This document shows, one piece after another, positions 9,601-16,589 of a DNA stretch of 64,000 nt (positions within the stretch are counted from its first letter, which is position 1; the number at the start of each line of letters is the position of its first letter). A model generated the notes under the pieces. That model ran no database searches. It saw nothing but the letters and a program-made list of their open reading frames with translations, and was not told the DNA's origin. Where the stretch lies: positions 124,001 to 188,000 of the forward strand of contig NZ_FNRD01000005.1 of assembly GCF_900107635.1 (NCBI RefSeq). The letters run 5' to 3'. Position numbers and translations under genes: made by a program. The DNA comes from Flavobacterium gillisiae. GTDB taxonomy: Bacteria; Bacteroidota; Bacteroidia; Flavobacteriales; Flavobacteriaceae.

Positions 9601-9961
9601 TTCCGAGGCTACCGCTTCCTAACATTCTTGTGTGGTATGGGTATGCTGAAGAGACTAATCCAGAAAAATCCGAATCAATACTAAAAACGGTAACATACAA
9701 AGTTGTACTAATATTAGATTTACTAAGTCCTATCTGCCCTGATTTAATGATAAATTGCTCATTTGGTTTTATACCAAAATCTGATAATTGAAACACTCTT
9801 GACCAACTTTCAGTATCATCACAAGGAAGCATATCAGTTTTAACTAGTGTTGTTCCAATATTATTAGTTAGAGTTATTTGGGCACCTATATATTGAAAAG
9901 ACAGCACAAAAAAAAGTAACGCTTTGATTTTAATTATACTTCTTGAGTTAGTTAATTTCAT
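6656..9961 (-). CDS. Secreted multidomain protein with T9SS type B sorting domain
   Basis: This 1101-aa protein carries an N-terminal signal peptide (hydrophobic LLFFVLSFQYIGAQ). Two related ~200-residue modules follow, each opening with a Cys and containing FxLxDFGIxxNExFxIKSGQxGxS. A PKD-like domain lies at about 420-500, with VWNFGDPASG and GTYTITATVTG. After it come several ~95-residue repeats of the form ACDxxxx...xxxIIGxQ...ITVRVxNxxxxCY. The last ~80 residues (FFTPNNDGKNDYWQIKGI ... SIFDRYGKLL ... GWDGYFNGK ... DYWF) are the gliding-motility-type C-terminal signal for the type IX secretion system. It is expected on the cell surface or outside the cell. Its binding target is unknown. 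Confidence 0.9.
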   Translation of the reverse strand: MKLTNSRSIIKIKALLFFVLSFQYIGAQITLTNNIGTTLVKTDMLPCDDTESWSRVFQLSDFGIKPNEQFIIKSGQIGLSKSNISTTLYVTVFSIDSDFSGLVSSAYPYHTRMLGSGSLGKTPIINGAPEIVQAEFDAPIVVPAGIDRILVTVEKYKDYSDPTPTEVLVAGTAEDTEESWYNGCGTGYTLVSTKDLTIPVPNANFYINVTGEAFNSKSSGPITRLSHNVCDDVINTGIPSCTSTYIDWARTFDLKDFGISDNEEFVIKSGQVGISGTGSSHSEVNFNIYKIDDNFPASFSETDLIGSSQIQALPTSIGYNHESRVIQVDFVTPITIPPGVKKILVEVHKGIGWGDGVAFIAGSAQDNGVSWQKGCTTLPGGPTFDQNKYIASADFGHPNANFYINVTGNVNHVTNNFEMNFSNICSDFLKEFSVEDQSKIASIVWNFGDPASGVTNTSNDLSPFHDFSADGTYTITATVTGIDGTVELLSETIDVKEPPKAYGINNVYACEDSFNTGFSSSFDVSMITEQVLGGQIDKDVTFIDGKGNKYNSLPNPFTNTIKDRETITVRVAHKENHCCYSEITFDLIVNPLPDLTSVSNINVCDNDTDGLALFNLQALETSIIGTATNIRVEFYHENGQQIQTPLNAIRNVIANEELATVKAINTDTNCFKESTFKLVAYQLPVANILQEIIGCDDNNDGISEYFDTSNIKSSVLGNQIGMEVTYFDASGNQLPSPLPNPYTNSSSNKETITVRVANPLTNCYTDTPLVLKTAIQPQINKPSNKYACDEGNGFASFDTSNLETEIIGNQSGLKIMYFDSNGNELPSQFPASFKNTQAWSQTIQVRVENAINSLCYSETSFDLIVNDLPSVNIEKTYFLCNIEPSLILSVANNLDSYNWQFQDGTIISNTYEANLVNAGDYTLTVSKLQNGIYCENSFGFKLVRSVLPSITEIKYKELSENNFIEIIAAGDGDFEYSIDGINYQDSNYFPNIQGGNYTAYIRDKLGCGEDSKEVTVIDYPKFFTPNNDGKNDYWQIKGINKFPNSKISIFDRYGKLLKEISSNDVGWDGYFNGKEMPSSDYWFNANLNMKVIFSGHFTLKR

Positions 9962-10175
9962 TCTTGTTTATGTTGTTTTCGACGTGCTAACGCTAAGAGT
10001 TTCTGTAGCTTCTCAATGCATTTTTTTTCTTTTGGAAAAAGATGAAGTTATGAAAAGTACTGTTAGCTGTTCGTCTTTAGCACAAAACCGAAAATGCCTT
10101 GAAACGGCCGTTATTTGATGTTTTATTCTTATGCTAAAATATATAAATTATACTACAAGTCATCAAATAAGAAAC
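9962..10175. other. Gene-free upstream region of the T9SS gene
   Basis: This is the upstream part of the 425-base gap between the secreted protein and the next gene. It probably holds the minus-strand promoter, but I see no exact TAnnTTTG box. Small open frames on both strands lack recognisable motifs. The remainder of the gap (10176-10320) is repeat remnant, listed separately. Confidence 0.4.
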
Positions 10176-10262
10176 TAAAAAAAAACATCGCAATACTTCT
10201 TCAAGGATCACAATGGTTTACCATTTATAAAACAGCATAAATACTATTTCGTTTTATGTCTT
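10176..10262 (-). repeat. Decayed copy of the DEAD-box helicase 3' end and terminator
   Basis: This stretch aligns with 15050-15140, the terminator and last codons of the helicase at 15120. Shared blocks include CTTCTTCAAG, CAATGGTTT, CATTTATAAAACAG and TACTATTTC. Translated on the minus strand it ends KRHKTK-stop, against KRQKMK-stop in the helicase. Small indels and substitutions show decay. It is followed at about 10283-10315 by CGCTATGTTAGTG...TATATCCGAGC, which resembles the outer side of the right REP of the RAYT element. Confidence 0.6.
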
Positions 10263-10386
10263 TTATGACGCTCGTTTATTCTCGCTATGTTAGTGTAGTT
10301 ATATCCGAGCGATCCAGAGAATATTGAAATGAACTTCCGTCCTATCGACGTTATGACATATCTAAGCGACCAGCGTTCATTTGCTT

Positions 10387-10950
10387 TTAAGTCATAACTT
10401 TTGGCACCAATTCTTTTCTGTACAAAAGTAGCCCTAAGCCAGAAGCAAATATAACGCAACTCGTTAACATCAAATTTCCATTATTCCAGATAAAATAAGA
10501 GATTCCAACAAACGGACCCCCTATTATCACCATAAGCGAAGGTATTGGATTCGTTTTGATAAAATTGAACGCATGAACTGCTAAACCAAGAAATAGTAAA
10601 GATGGTCCTACTATTACAAAAGGGTATAAAATTAGTGGTGTATTGCTAATATGTTCACTTAATTTTTCACTACTGATAGCATCATCTCCAAAACTCCACA
10701 TGATAAAGTCAATAGTGCAAAGGCCGATGTGAGCGATCACTCCTAAAGCCGTCAAAACAGAGGCAACGGAACTAATTTTGTTTTTAGGAAATACAAAATT
10801 AAAAGAAAACAGTAATACTGCTCCAATCAAATTAAACCAATGTGCTAAATCAATATGTTTTTGTGCACTTAATGATCCTTGCGCAAATAATACGTAACTC
10901 GTTACAAAAAATAGTAATCCTAGAAGACATAAGGTTTTTGGTTTGGCCAT
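10387..10950 (-). CDS. Unrecognised small integral membrane protein
   Basis: This 187-aa protein has about six hydrophobic segments; the first (LLGLLFFVTSYVLFAQG) is an uncleaved signal anchor or membrane helix. I do not recognise a family with confidence. Short loops and the sequence HIGLCTIDFIMWSFGDD suggest a small four- to six-helix membrane protein of the kind common in Bacteroidota accessory regions. The neighbours (a T9SS-exported protein and a broken phosphoesterase gene) do not suggest a role. Confidence 0.65.
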   Translation of the reverse strand: MAKPKTLCLLGLLFFVTSYVLFAQGSLSAQKHIDLAHWFNLIGAVLLFSFNFVFPKNKISSVASVLTALGVIAHIGLCTIDFIMWSFGDDAISSEKLSEHISNTPLILYPFVIVGPSLLFLGLAVHAFNFIKTNPIPSLMVIIGGPFVGISYFIWNNGNLMLTSCVIFASGLGLLLYRKELVPKVMT

Positions 10951-11127
10951 AATTTACTTTTTTTAATTCTATGTTGTATAATTTAGTATTAAGAGTTCTT
11001 GAGAATGCACTTGTTTTGATTAATGATGTATTGCGGGTTTAAATCTACTATTAAATAGCTCGAATGCCAAACGATGTACTTTCGTGGCGTTTCTAAATGT
11101 GAGCGAGCTTGTTATTGCCAATAGTTT

Positions 11128-11940
11128 TTATATATCCATTTCTACCATCTCTGCTCTTGCTCCAAAACGGATTGGTAAAATACTGGTGCCAATTCCTTTC
11201 GAGATATACATTTTTGGTTCAGATTCAGTATACCAACCTTTTAAATATTTTCCACTTCCTTTAGGCTTGAATGGAGCAATTCCTAAAAATGTAATTTGTC
11301 CTCCGTGGGTATGACCGGAAAGGACTAAATCAATATTTAAATTTCCTTTTTCTTTTGTAATAATATCTCTGTGTTCCGGACAATGTGATAAAACAATAGT
11401 AGTTTCGGTCTCTTTTAGATTCTCAACCGCTTTTCCAAAATCGGCATTTCCACCAACAAAATCATCGATTCCAATTATTGATATTTCCCGATTTCTTATT
11501 GAAATAGTTCGGTTCTCATTTATTAATAATTCACAATTATTTTTAGAATATACGCTTTTAAGTTCTTGTAGATCAATATCTCCCCACTATTCCCAATTTC
11601 CAGTGATTGCATACTTTTGGATAGACTGATCAATTAATTGAAGGAATTCATTCAGCGATGCTGTTTTTCCAGTTTTATCGACTGAATCTCCAGTGATAAA
11701 TACTAGATCTGGTTGTATCGAATTAATTTTTTTTGCAATAGTTTTGTGAAAATACCTTAATTCGTCAAAATGTAAATCTGAAATCTGAATAATTTTTATT
11801 CTATTCTTTTTTGATTTTGAGATATCAAAATAGTTCCAATCGATAACATATTTCTCAAACCAGATTGAGTCCAAAAGAACTAACCCAATTAAGGCTAATA
11901 TTCCTCTTTTAATAAATTTTCTTCTGGTTAAATTTGTCAT
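11128..11940 (-). pseudogene. Tat-exported metallophosphoesterase, interrupted by one TAG codon
   Basis: The frame runs for 270 codons and is broken only by a TAG at 11587-11589 (codon 118). Before it come a twin-arginine signal (TRRKFIKRG, residues 5-13), a hydrophobic helix, and the metallophosphoesterase motifs ISDLHFD and PDLVFITGDS. After it the same frame continues with IIGIDDF, VLSHCPEH and VLSGHTHGGQI, the remaining metal-binding motifs, and ends in IGTSILPIRFGARAEM. This order is that of the YkuE-like exported calcineurin-type phosphoesterases. The stop falls directly after GNWE, where the family normally has GNxEYW, so one base change of a Tyr codon is the simplest explanation. Both halves otherwise look intact, so the lesion is recent, read through, or a sequencing error. 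Confidence 0.85.
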
Positions 11941-12020
11941 TTTTTAAATTTCGGCTGTCGTTGCGTTGCAAGATAAGGACGATCTGAGTTATTTACTTTA
12001 TTTGCGATTTCTTAATTTGA

Positions 12021-12452
12021 TTAATTTAATTTATCGGTGGATTTATAGATTTTAATTAATCTATCGCGCTCATTCTTCCTTTTATTTGAAGATATAAATA
12101 GAGGAATTGACACTCCTAATTCAATAGCACCCATAGCTACAAACATGCTTCCTATTGATTCTCCAACACCTTCTTGGTCATTTTTCGAACCAGAAATAAC
12201 CATAAAGCCAAATGCTGTGGTCAAGGCAGAAAGCGAAGTGAAAACTATTCCTAAAGTTTTTTTTGTTCTTCTTTCTTTATCTTTTTCTAAAATAGTACCC
12301 AAATTCAAATAGCTAAGTGAGTTACTTAGTTCATTTGGTTTCATATTTAATTGAAATGACTCCAGTCTTTTTAATTCGTAATTTTTGAATTCTTGAGAAA
12401 AACAATTTGTGAATGAAAATAAAGCAGTTAAAATAATTAGTGTCTTTTTCAT
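12021..12452 (-). CDS. Exported protein of unknown function
   Basis: This is a 143-aa protein beginning MKKTLIILTALFSFTNCFSQ, a signal peptide; the Cys might make it a lipoprotein, although CFSQ also fits ordinary cleavage. A TAnnTTTG promoter box lies at 12479-12486 on this strand, between this ATG and an upstream in-frame Met, so the shorter start is the right one. The mature part has two hydrophobic segments (IVFTSLSALTTAFGFMVISG and SMFVAMGAIELGVSIPLFI), suggesting a small inner-membrane or envelope protein. I do not recognise a family. Confidence 0.7.
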   Translation of the reverse strand: MKKTLIILTALFSFTNCFSQEFKNYELKRLESFQLNMKPNELSNSLSYLNLGTILEKDKERRTKKTLGIVFTSLSALTTAFGFMVISGSKNDQEGVGESIGSMFVAMGAIELGVSIPLFISSNKRKNERDRLIKIYKSTDKLN

Positions 12453-12478
12453 AAGGTTTACCAACTTGGATGTAGTAT

Positions 12479-12486
12479 CAAATATA
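12479..12486 (-). promoter_or_regulatory. -7 promoter box for the exported protein
   Basis: Read on the minus strand this is TATATTTG, an exact TAnnTTTG match 26 bases before the ATG at 12452. It lies downstream of the upstream in-frame Met and so decides the start. Confidence 0.6.
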
Positions 12487-12525
12487 TACAACTTTTCTTA
12501 TATTAAAATTAAATAAGAAAAAAAA

Positions 12526-12645
12526 AAGAATTGCCCCCTTTCTTCAAGCTTTTTACTGGTTTTCCTTTTACAAATCAGAAAAAATACTATTTCATTCTCT
12601 ATACTTTAACCGGTTTTTCTACTGGTTCGTTTTTGTTTTGTATCC
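12526..12645 (-). repeat. Second decayed copy of the helicase 3' end, abutting a REP palindrome
   Basis: This segment parallels 15057-15176. On the minus strand it still reads NKNEPVEKPVKV-stop-RMK-stop, against NKNEPIEKPVKRQKMK-stop at the end of the DEAD-box helicase. Past the stop the terminator region is also recognisable (CTTCTTCAAG becomes TTCTTCAAG). Similarity ends at TTTTGTTTTG (12640), exactly where the REP sequence TATCCCGATAGCGCGG of the RAYT element begins. Confidence 0.65.
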
Positions 12646-12678
12646 CGATAGCGCGGATTTGCAATCCGCGCCCGCTCC
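12641..12678. repeat. Left REP palindrome of the RAYT element
   Basis: The core is GCGCGGATT (12651-12659), loop TGC, AATCCGCGC (12663-12671). It is preceded by CCCGATA and followed by CCGCTCC. The same sequence in inverted orientation lies on the other side of the transposase gene. The common form is GATAGCGCGGAwTTGyAwTCCGyGCCCG. Confidence 0.8.
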
Positions 12679-12687
12679 AAAAGGCAA

Positions 12688-13242
12688 CTAAAATAAATTT
12701 AATATAATTACATCTAGATCATTTTCTAAACTAGCATAATTTCTAGCTGAACTAAAATAATAATCTTCAGGTAATGTGACGATTTTTTCTTTGACAGGAT
12801 TATTGTGAATGTAATTTATCTTTTGCTTTATAAACCAGTTCGTTTCGACAATTTCGGCATGATACCCATCTTGCCAAACTTTATATTCTTGTTCTCGTTT
12901 GAGATGAGCACATGCTTTTTGAAAATGTTTTAACATCCACTCTCTTCTACTCTCTGGCTCTTCGCTAATAGTTTGAATTATCTTCTTTGAAGTATATTTT
13001 TTGAAATCACGCATCACATCAGATAATATAAAACCATTTGTTGCTTTACATAACAAATGAATATGACTACTCATAATGCAATAAGCATAAATCTCTAAGC
13101 CCTTATTTTGCTGACAATGTTGTAATGCGTTTATGAGAACGTATTTTTGATTTAACCTCGTGAAAACATCTACCCAGCCCACTGTTGTTATAGTGATAAA
13201 ATAAGCTTCTTCTGTGGTTGTAGCTTTATATTTGGTTGACAT
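12688..13242 (-). CDS. REP-associated tyrosine transposase (RAYT, Y1 family)
   Basis: This 184-aa protein belongs to the IS200/IS605-like Y1 transposases. The HUH metal-binding motif is SSHIHLL (about residues 58-64) within AYCIMSSHIHLLCKA. The catalytic Tyr is in KQKINYIHNNPV (about residues 138-149). The WQDGYHAEIVE stretch is typical of the RAYT branch, whose members are domesticated single copies that process REP palindromes. Inverted REPs on both sides (12641-12678 and 13281-13304) support this. It appears complete. The insertion sits next to a truncated copy of a helicase end, so the element or its target has rearranged. Confidence 0.9.
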   Translation of the reverse strand: MSTKYKATTTEEAYFITITTVGWVDVFTRLNQKYVLINALQHCQQNKGLEIYAYCIMSSHIHLLCKATNGFILSDVMRDFKKYTSKKIIQTISEEPESRREWMLKHFQKACAHLKREQEYKVWQDGYHAEIVETNWFIKQKINYIHNNPVKEKIVTLPEDYYFSSARNYASLENDLDVIILNLF

Positions 13243-13280
13243 TGTCGTTGCTTTATTTACTTATGGTTGCTTTTGTTTAC

Positions 13281-13330
13281 GGGCACGGAATACAATTCCG
13301 CGCTATCGTTGCGGAGATATATCCGAGCAA
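13281..13330. repeat. Right REP palindrome of the RAYT element
   Basis: GCACGGAAT (13283-13291), loop ACA, ATTCCGCGC (13295-13303) forms a hairpin with one mismatch. CTATCGTTGCGGAGATATATCCGAG follows outward. It is inverted relative to the left REP. The outer part has a diverged copy near 10283-10315. Confidence 0.75.
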
Positions 13331-13399
13331 TCTCGTCTACAATGTTCATATTTACTACTATCTCGGCTATTATTTTTATACTTTGTTGTGCTCTCGTCT

Positions 13400-13801
13400 T
13401 TATCTTTTCATTATCATTTTTCTATGTTCCAATCCCCAATTTGTCAATTCGATTATTAATGGAACTAGTGTATATCCATAGTCAGCCAACTTATAGGATA
13501 CTTTTACTGGGATTGAATCATATACTTTTCTTTCCACCAACCCGTTAATTTCCAAATCTTTCAATTCTTTAGATAGCATTCTAGGAGTAATTTTCGGTAT
13601 TCCTTTCTCTAATTCTGAATATCTAAATTCTTTATTGCAGAGTAATGCAATTATCGGCATTTTCCACCTTCCTTGCACAATCTCCATTGTATCTTGAATG
13701 GCTTGCAATTCCTTTCGATAATGTTCGATTATTTCCAAAGGAGGCTTGTCTATTCTGTAACTCTTGAACTCTTCTATTTTATCTTTTAAAGCCTTATCCA
13801 T
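13400..13801 (-). CDS. HxlR-family transcriptional regulator
   Basis: This 133-aa protein has a winged-helix DNA-binding domain: MEIVQGRWKMPIIALLCNKEFRYSELEKGIPKITPRMLSKELKDLEINGLVERKVY. It is the HxlR/MarR-like fold typical of redox- or electrophile-sensing regulators, with an N-terminal helix for dimerisation. The frame opens at TTG 13819, but a TATATTTG promoter box covers 13817-13824, so I place the start at ATG 13801. A 20-bp palindrome just upstream and the divergent DoxX/NAD(P)-binding gene pair suggest it represses itself and its neighbours. No conserved Cys is evident, so the signal is unknown. Confidence 0.85.
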   Translation of the reverse strand: MDKALKDKIEEFKSYRIDKPPLEIIEHYRKELQAIQDTMEIVQGRWKMPIIALLCNKEFRYSELEKGIPKITPRMLSKELKDLEINGLVERKVYDSIPVKVSYKLADYGYTLVPLIIELTNWGLEHRKMIMKR

Positions 13802-13816
13802 TTCTATCGGTTTTTG

Positions 13817-13824
13817 CAAATATA
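13817..13824 (-). promoter_or_regulatory. -7 promoter box of the hxlR-type gene
   Basis: On the minus strand this is TATATTTG, an exact TAnnTTTG match. It touches the operator palindrome at 13825 and leaves a leader of about ten bases before the ATG at 13801. Confidence 0.55.
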
Positions 13825-13861
13825 CACTATACTTTGGTATAGTGCTATATAATGTATAGTG
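13825..13861. promoter_or_regulatory. Probable HxlR operator palindrome with an extra half-site
   Basis: CACTATAC (13825-13832), spacer TTTG, GTATAGTG (13837-13844) is a perfect palindrome. A third half-site, GTATAGTG, lies at 13854-13861. It occupies the stretch upstream of both divergent promoters and abuts the hxlR -7 box, as expected for an autorepressor site. Confidence 0.65.
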
Positions 13862-13870
13862 AATGTTTCA

Positions 13871-13878
13871 TAGATTTG
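13871..13878 (+). promoter_or_regulatory. -7 promoter box of the DoxX-like gene
   Basis: TAGATTTG matches TAnnTTTG and lies 29 bases before the ATG at 13907. The extra operator half-site ends ten bases upstream of it. Confidence 0.55.
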
Positions 13879-13906
13879 CGTCATTATTATTTTAAAAAGT
13901 AAAAAA

Positions 13907-14272
13907 ATGAAAATATTATTTTGGATAGTTAGTGTTGGATTAGTTGCTTTTGAAATGGCAGCAGGAATTGGAAAACAATTAGGCGGCAAAATGGCTGTTG
14001 AATGGATGAATAAATTGGGGGTTGCTAAACCTTTTATGAGTGCATTCGGAGGATTAGAAGTGGGAGCTGCTGGTGTTATTCTTTACAGTCTTTTTAACAA
14101 GAATCCTTTCTTTGACAAACTTGTTCCTTGGGCTTGTTTGGTGCTTGTTGTGCTGAAAGTAGTTGAACTAATTTTACAAAATAAAGCAAGTGAACCTTTT
14201 GCTGCAATGGTCGGACCTATTGTCGTTCTTGCACTTGTAACTGCATTTTATTTCATCAGACAAAGCATATAA
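13907..14272 (+). CDS. DoxX-like membrane protein
   Basis: This 121-aa protein has four hydrophobic helices with the short loops typical of DoxX/DoxD-like proteins (FEMAAGIGKQLGG..AVEWMNKLGV, then FGGLEVGAAGVIL). Such proteins are often linked to quinone or redox metabolism, but their activity is mostly unproven. The next gene starts two bases after its stop, so the two are co-translated. The divergent HxlR-type regulator and its palindrome imply induction by an electrophile or redox signal. Confidence 0.8.
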   Translation: MKILFWIVSVGLVAFEMAAGIGKQLGGKMAVEWMNKLGVAKPFMSAFGGLEVGAAGVILYSLFNKNPFFDKLVPWACLVLVVLKVVELILQNKASEPFAAMVGPIVVLALVTAFYFIRQSI

Positions 14273-14274
14273 AA

Positions 14275-14907
14275 ATGAAAAAAACAGTTTTAGTATTCGG
14301 TGCAAATGGTAATGTAGGTAGTCATTTTGTCAATCAAGCATTAGAAGCGGGTTATAAAATAAAGGCTTTTGTTAGAAGCCCTGAAAAATATACGGTTTCT
14401 GATAATCCAAATGTTGAAGTGGTCAAAGGTGATGCTACTAATTTTGGTGATGTAGAGAATGCAATGAAAGGTGCTGATTTAGTAGTGAGCTGTTTAGGCA
14501 ATCCATTAAAGAAAAAAATCTATATAATGGATAAATCCTATGAAATTATAATGTTAGCTGCATCCAAGCAACCAAAGCCACCAAGGTGTTTAATGATTTC
14601 AAGTATTGGCGCGAATGGTTCTTCTTGGTTTGTTAGATTTTTGCTTCAACGTTTTAACGGAAAAGAAGGTTTTACAGATTATGAAAAAGCAGATAAAAGG
14701 GTTCTTGATGAAAAAAATGTTCCCTTTGTTGTTATCCGACCCGCCGGGCTCACAGATAAAAAAGGGGAAGGAAAATATCGAGTGATTGACAAGCCAACTG
14801 TTTTCTTTCCAAAATTCATTTCTCGCTCTGATGTTGCTAAGTTTTTTGTGGATTGTCTAACCAATACTTCTTTTGACGGTAAATCGGTAATGATTCAAGG
14901 TGTTTAG
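14275..14907 (+). CDS. NAD(P)H-binding protein, NmrA/SDR a5-like
   Basis: This 210-aa protein begins with the Rossmann motif VLVFGANGNVGSHFVNQALEAG (about residues 5-26), followed by KAFVRSPEK and VVKGDATNFGDVENAMKGADLVVSCLG. This order is that of NmrA-like and SDR a5 oxidoreductases, which include quinone-responsive and flavin-reductase-like members. MISSIGANG and VIRPAGLTD complete the fold. It is the second gene of the HxlR-controlled pair; a role in quinone or aldehyde stress is inferred from context only. Confidence 0.82.
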   Translation: MKKTVLVFGANGNVGSHFVNQALEAGYKIKAFVRSPEKYTVSDNPNVEVVKGDATNFGDVENAMKGADLVVSCLGNPLKKKIYIMDKSYEIIMLAASKQPKPPRCLMISSIGANGSSWFVRFLLQRFNGKEGFTDYEKADKRVLDEKNVPFVVIRPAGLTDKKGEGKYRVIDKPTVFFPKFISRSDVAKFFVDCLTNTSFDGKSVMIQGV

Positions 14908-15053
14908 TTTTTTCAGATGGAGCACAACTAGTATATAACATCAAATATACACCTCTTTTTGTGCTTTTTCAATAAACAATTAATCTTTTTCCTATGTTTT
15001 GCGCTTTGGGCTAAAACAAGGATAATAAAGAAACTACTTGAACTAATTAAAAC

Positions 15054-15098
15054 AAAAAAAACCATTGCACCGCTTCTTCAAGCATCGCAATGGTTTTT
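15054..15098. terminator. Bidirectional terminator between convergent genes
   Basis: An A-run and ACCATTGC (15061-15068) pair with GCAATGGTTTTT (15087-15098). The hairpin has A and T runs on both sides and can serve both the plus-strand pair ending at 14907 and the minus-strand helicase ending at 15120. Two diverged copies of this terminator occur at 10176 and 12526. Confidence 0.75.
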
Positions 15099-15119
15099 CA
15101 TTTATAAAACAGAAAAGTA

Positions 15120-16457
15120 CTATTTCATTTTTTGTCTTTTTACCGGTTTTTCTATTGGTTCGTTTTTGTTTTGTGACAAATAATTAGCCAATAACTTTTC
15201 GATCAATTCGTCCTTAGTCAAGTGATGAAAAACAGTTTTTATTTTTGTTTTCAGTTCCGCATCCACCTCGTGGTTGGGTTTGGTTTTGAATATTTGTTTT
15301 GCCCAAAGTAAGGTATTGTTTTCTTCGATGCTTAGCGCGCTTGGTTTTTTAAATTCAGTGAATTTGATTCCTAGCTCTTTTTCAAAGTCGGCGATTTCTA
15401 CTACTTCTTCTGGTTGTAAAACTGTTAATGAAAGTCCCTTTGCTCCTGCTCTAGCTGTTCTTCCGCTACGGTGTACGTAAGCTTCGTAAACATCAGGTAA
15501 ATGGTAATTGACTACATAGGATATTTCTTTTACGTCAATTCCTCTAGCAGCTAGATCTGTGGCTACTAATATATTGATGTGTCCTTCACGAAATTGCTCC
15601 ATGATTCGGTCTCTAATTCCTTGTGACAAACTACCGTGCAAGGCTCCAGATGAAAAACGGTTAATAGCTAAGTTTTTAGCTAGTTTATTTACTGCTGCTT
15701 TGGTCTTGCAAAATATGATTCCGCGTTCCCCTTCTTTTGAATTAAGGAAATGCATTAAAACATCTAGTTTTTCAATAGGATCTACCACAATGTATTCGTG
15801 ATCGATTCCTTGATTTCCTACCGTTTCCATATTTGCGCTCACCTGAACTACATTTTTATTCAAGTAGTTCTGGATCAGCTGTTTTATGGTTCCTGGCATA
15901 GTAGCCGAAAACAATAATGTTTTGTGTTCCTTTGGTAATTCGGCAATAATTTCATCTAAGCTTTCTTTCAAGATAGTCACCATTTCATCGGCTTCATCTA
16001 AGACAAGAAATTTAGTTTCCTTAAGATTGATTGCTTTGCGCTGAATAAGATCAATTAAACGACCTGGTGTCGCTACCACAATATGTGTGGGTGCAACTAG
16101 GCGTTCGATTTGTGGTTTTATTGGAATTCCACCGCAGGTTGCAGCAATAGAAACTTCAGGAAGGTATTTTGCAAAATCTTCTAGGTTTCTAAAAATCTGA
16201 TGTCCTAACTCTCTTGTAGGAACCAGAATAAGCGCTTGTACCGTTGGCGAAGTGGTATCTATTAATTGTAAAAGAGGCAATCCAAAAGCTGCTGTTTTTC
16301 CGGTTCCTGTTTTAGCAAGTCCAACTAGATCAGTTGTATTGGCTAAAAGTAGCGGAATTGCTTTAAGCTGAATTTCTGTGGGTTCAACAATATTCAATTC
16401 GGAAATTGCTTTTAGAATTGGTGCTGAAATCCCTAAATCAGAGAATTGTTTTGGCAT
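15120..16457 (-). CDS. DEAD-box RNA helicase
   Basis: This is a 445-aa ATP-dependent RNA helicase. Motif Q region precedes motif I AKTGTGKTA (48-56), Ia PTREL (80-84), Ib ATPGR (about 129-133), II DEAD (154-157), III SAT (184-186), and C-terminal motifs ATDLAARGID and HRSGRTARAG. After the two RecA domains comes a short basic tail, EKPVKRQKMK. Length and tail fit the RhlE/SrmB-like group rather than DbpA, but the exact RNA target (ribosome assembly or mRNA decay) cannot be told. Two fossil copies of its 3' end lie within 5 kb downstream. Confidence 0.9.
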   Translation of the reverse strand: MPKQFSDLGISAPILKAISELNIVEPTEIQLKAIPLLLANTTDLVGLAKTGTGKTAAFGLPLLQLIDTTSPTVQALILVPTRELGHQIFRNLEDFAKYLPEVSIAATCGGIPIKPQIERLVAPTHIVVATPGRLIDLIQRKAINLKETKFLVLDEADEMVTILKESLDEIIAELPKEHKTLLFSATMPGTIKQLIQNYLNKNVVQVSANMETVGNQGIDHEYIVVDPIEKLDVLMHFLNSKEGERGIIFCKTKAAVNKLAKNLAINRFSSGALHGSLSQGIRDRIMEQFREGHINILVATDLAARGIDVKEISYVVNYHLPDVYEAYVHRSGRTARAGAKGLSLTVLQPEEVVEIADFEKELGIKFTEFKKPSALSIEENNTLLWAKQIFKTKPNHEVDAELKTKIKTVFHHLTKDELIEKLLANYLSQNKNEPIEKPVKRQKMK

Positions 16458-16509
16458 TTTTTTGGATTTATTATTTTATAAAAAATAGTTATTTTGTATG
16501 CTGGATTTC

Positions 16510-16586
16510 TAGCCCTGATGGAAACGGCATCCTGTTGTGGTGGTGTTCACCACAACAGATACAGTGTACAGCAGGAAAAGCTCCTT
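16510..16586 (+). repeat. Dispersed structured intergenic element, copy 2
   Basis: The 5' flank is TAGCCCTGATGGAAACGGCATCC. The hairpin is TGTTGTGGTG with CACCACAACA. The 3' flank is GATACAGTGTACAGCAGG followed by AAAAGCTCCTT. CCTG pairs with CAGG and AGC with GCT. It lies between two helicase genes that run on the opposite strand and ends just before the second one's stop codon. Confidence 0.7.
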
Positions 16587-16589
16587 ATA

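Noticed and set aside
10244-10459. A 71-codon open frame on the minus strand
   Set aside because: It overlaps the membrane protein gene in another frame and its end is the decayed helicase tail KRHKTK, so it is not a gene of its own.
13214-13548. Three overlapping plus-strand frames across the right REP and the end of hxlR
   Set aside because: They run over a palindrome and over the opposite strand of a real regulator, share no start signal and have no recognisable motifs.
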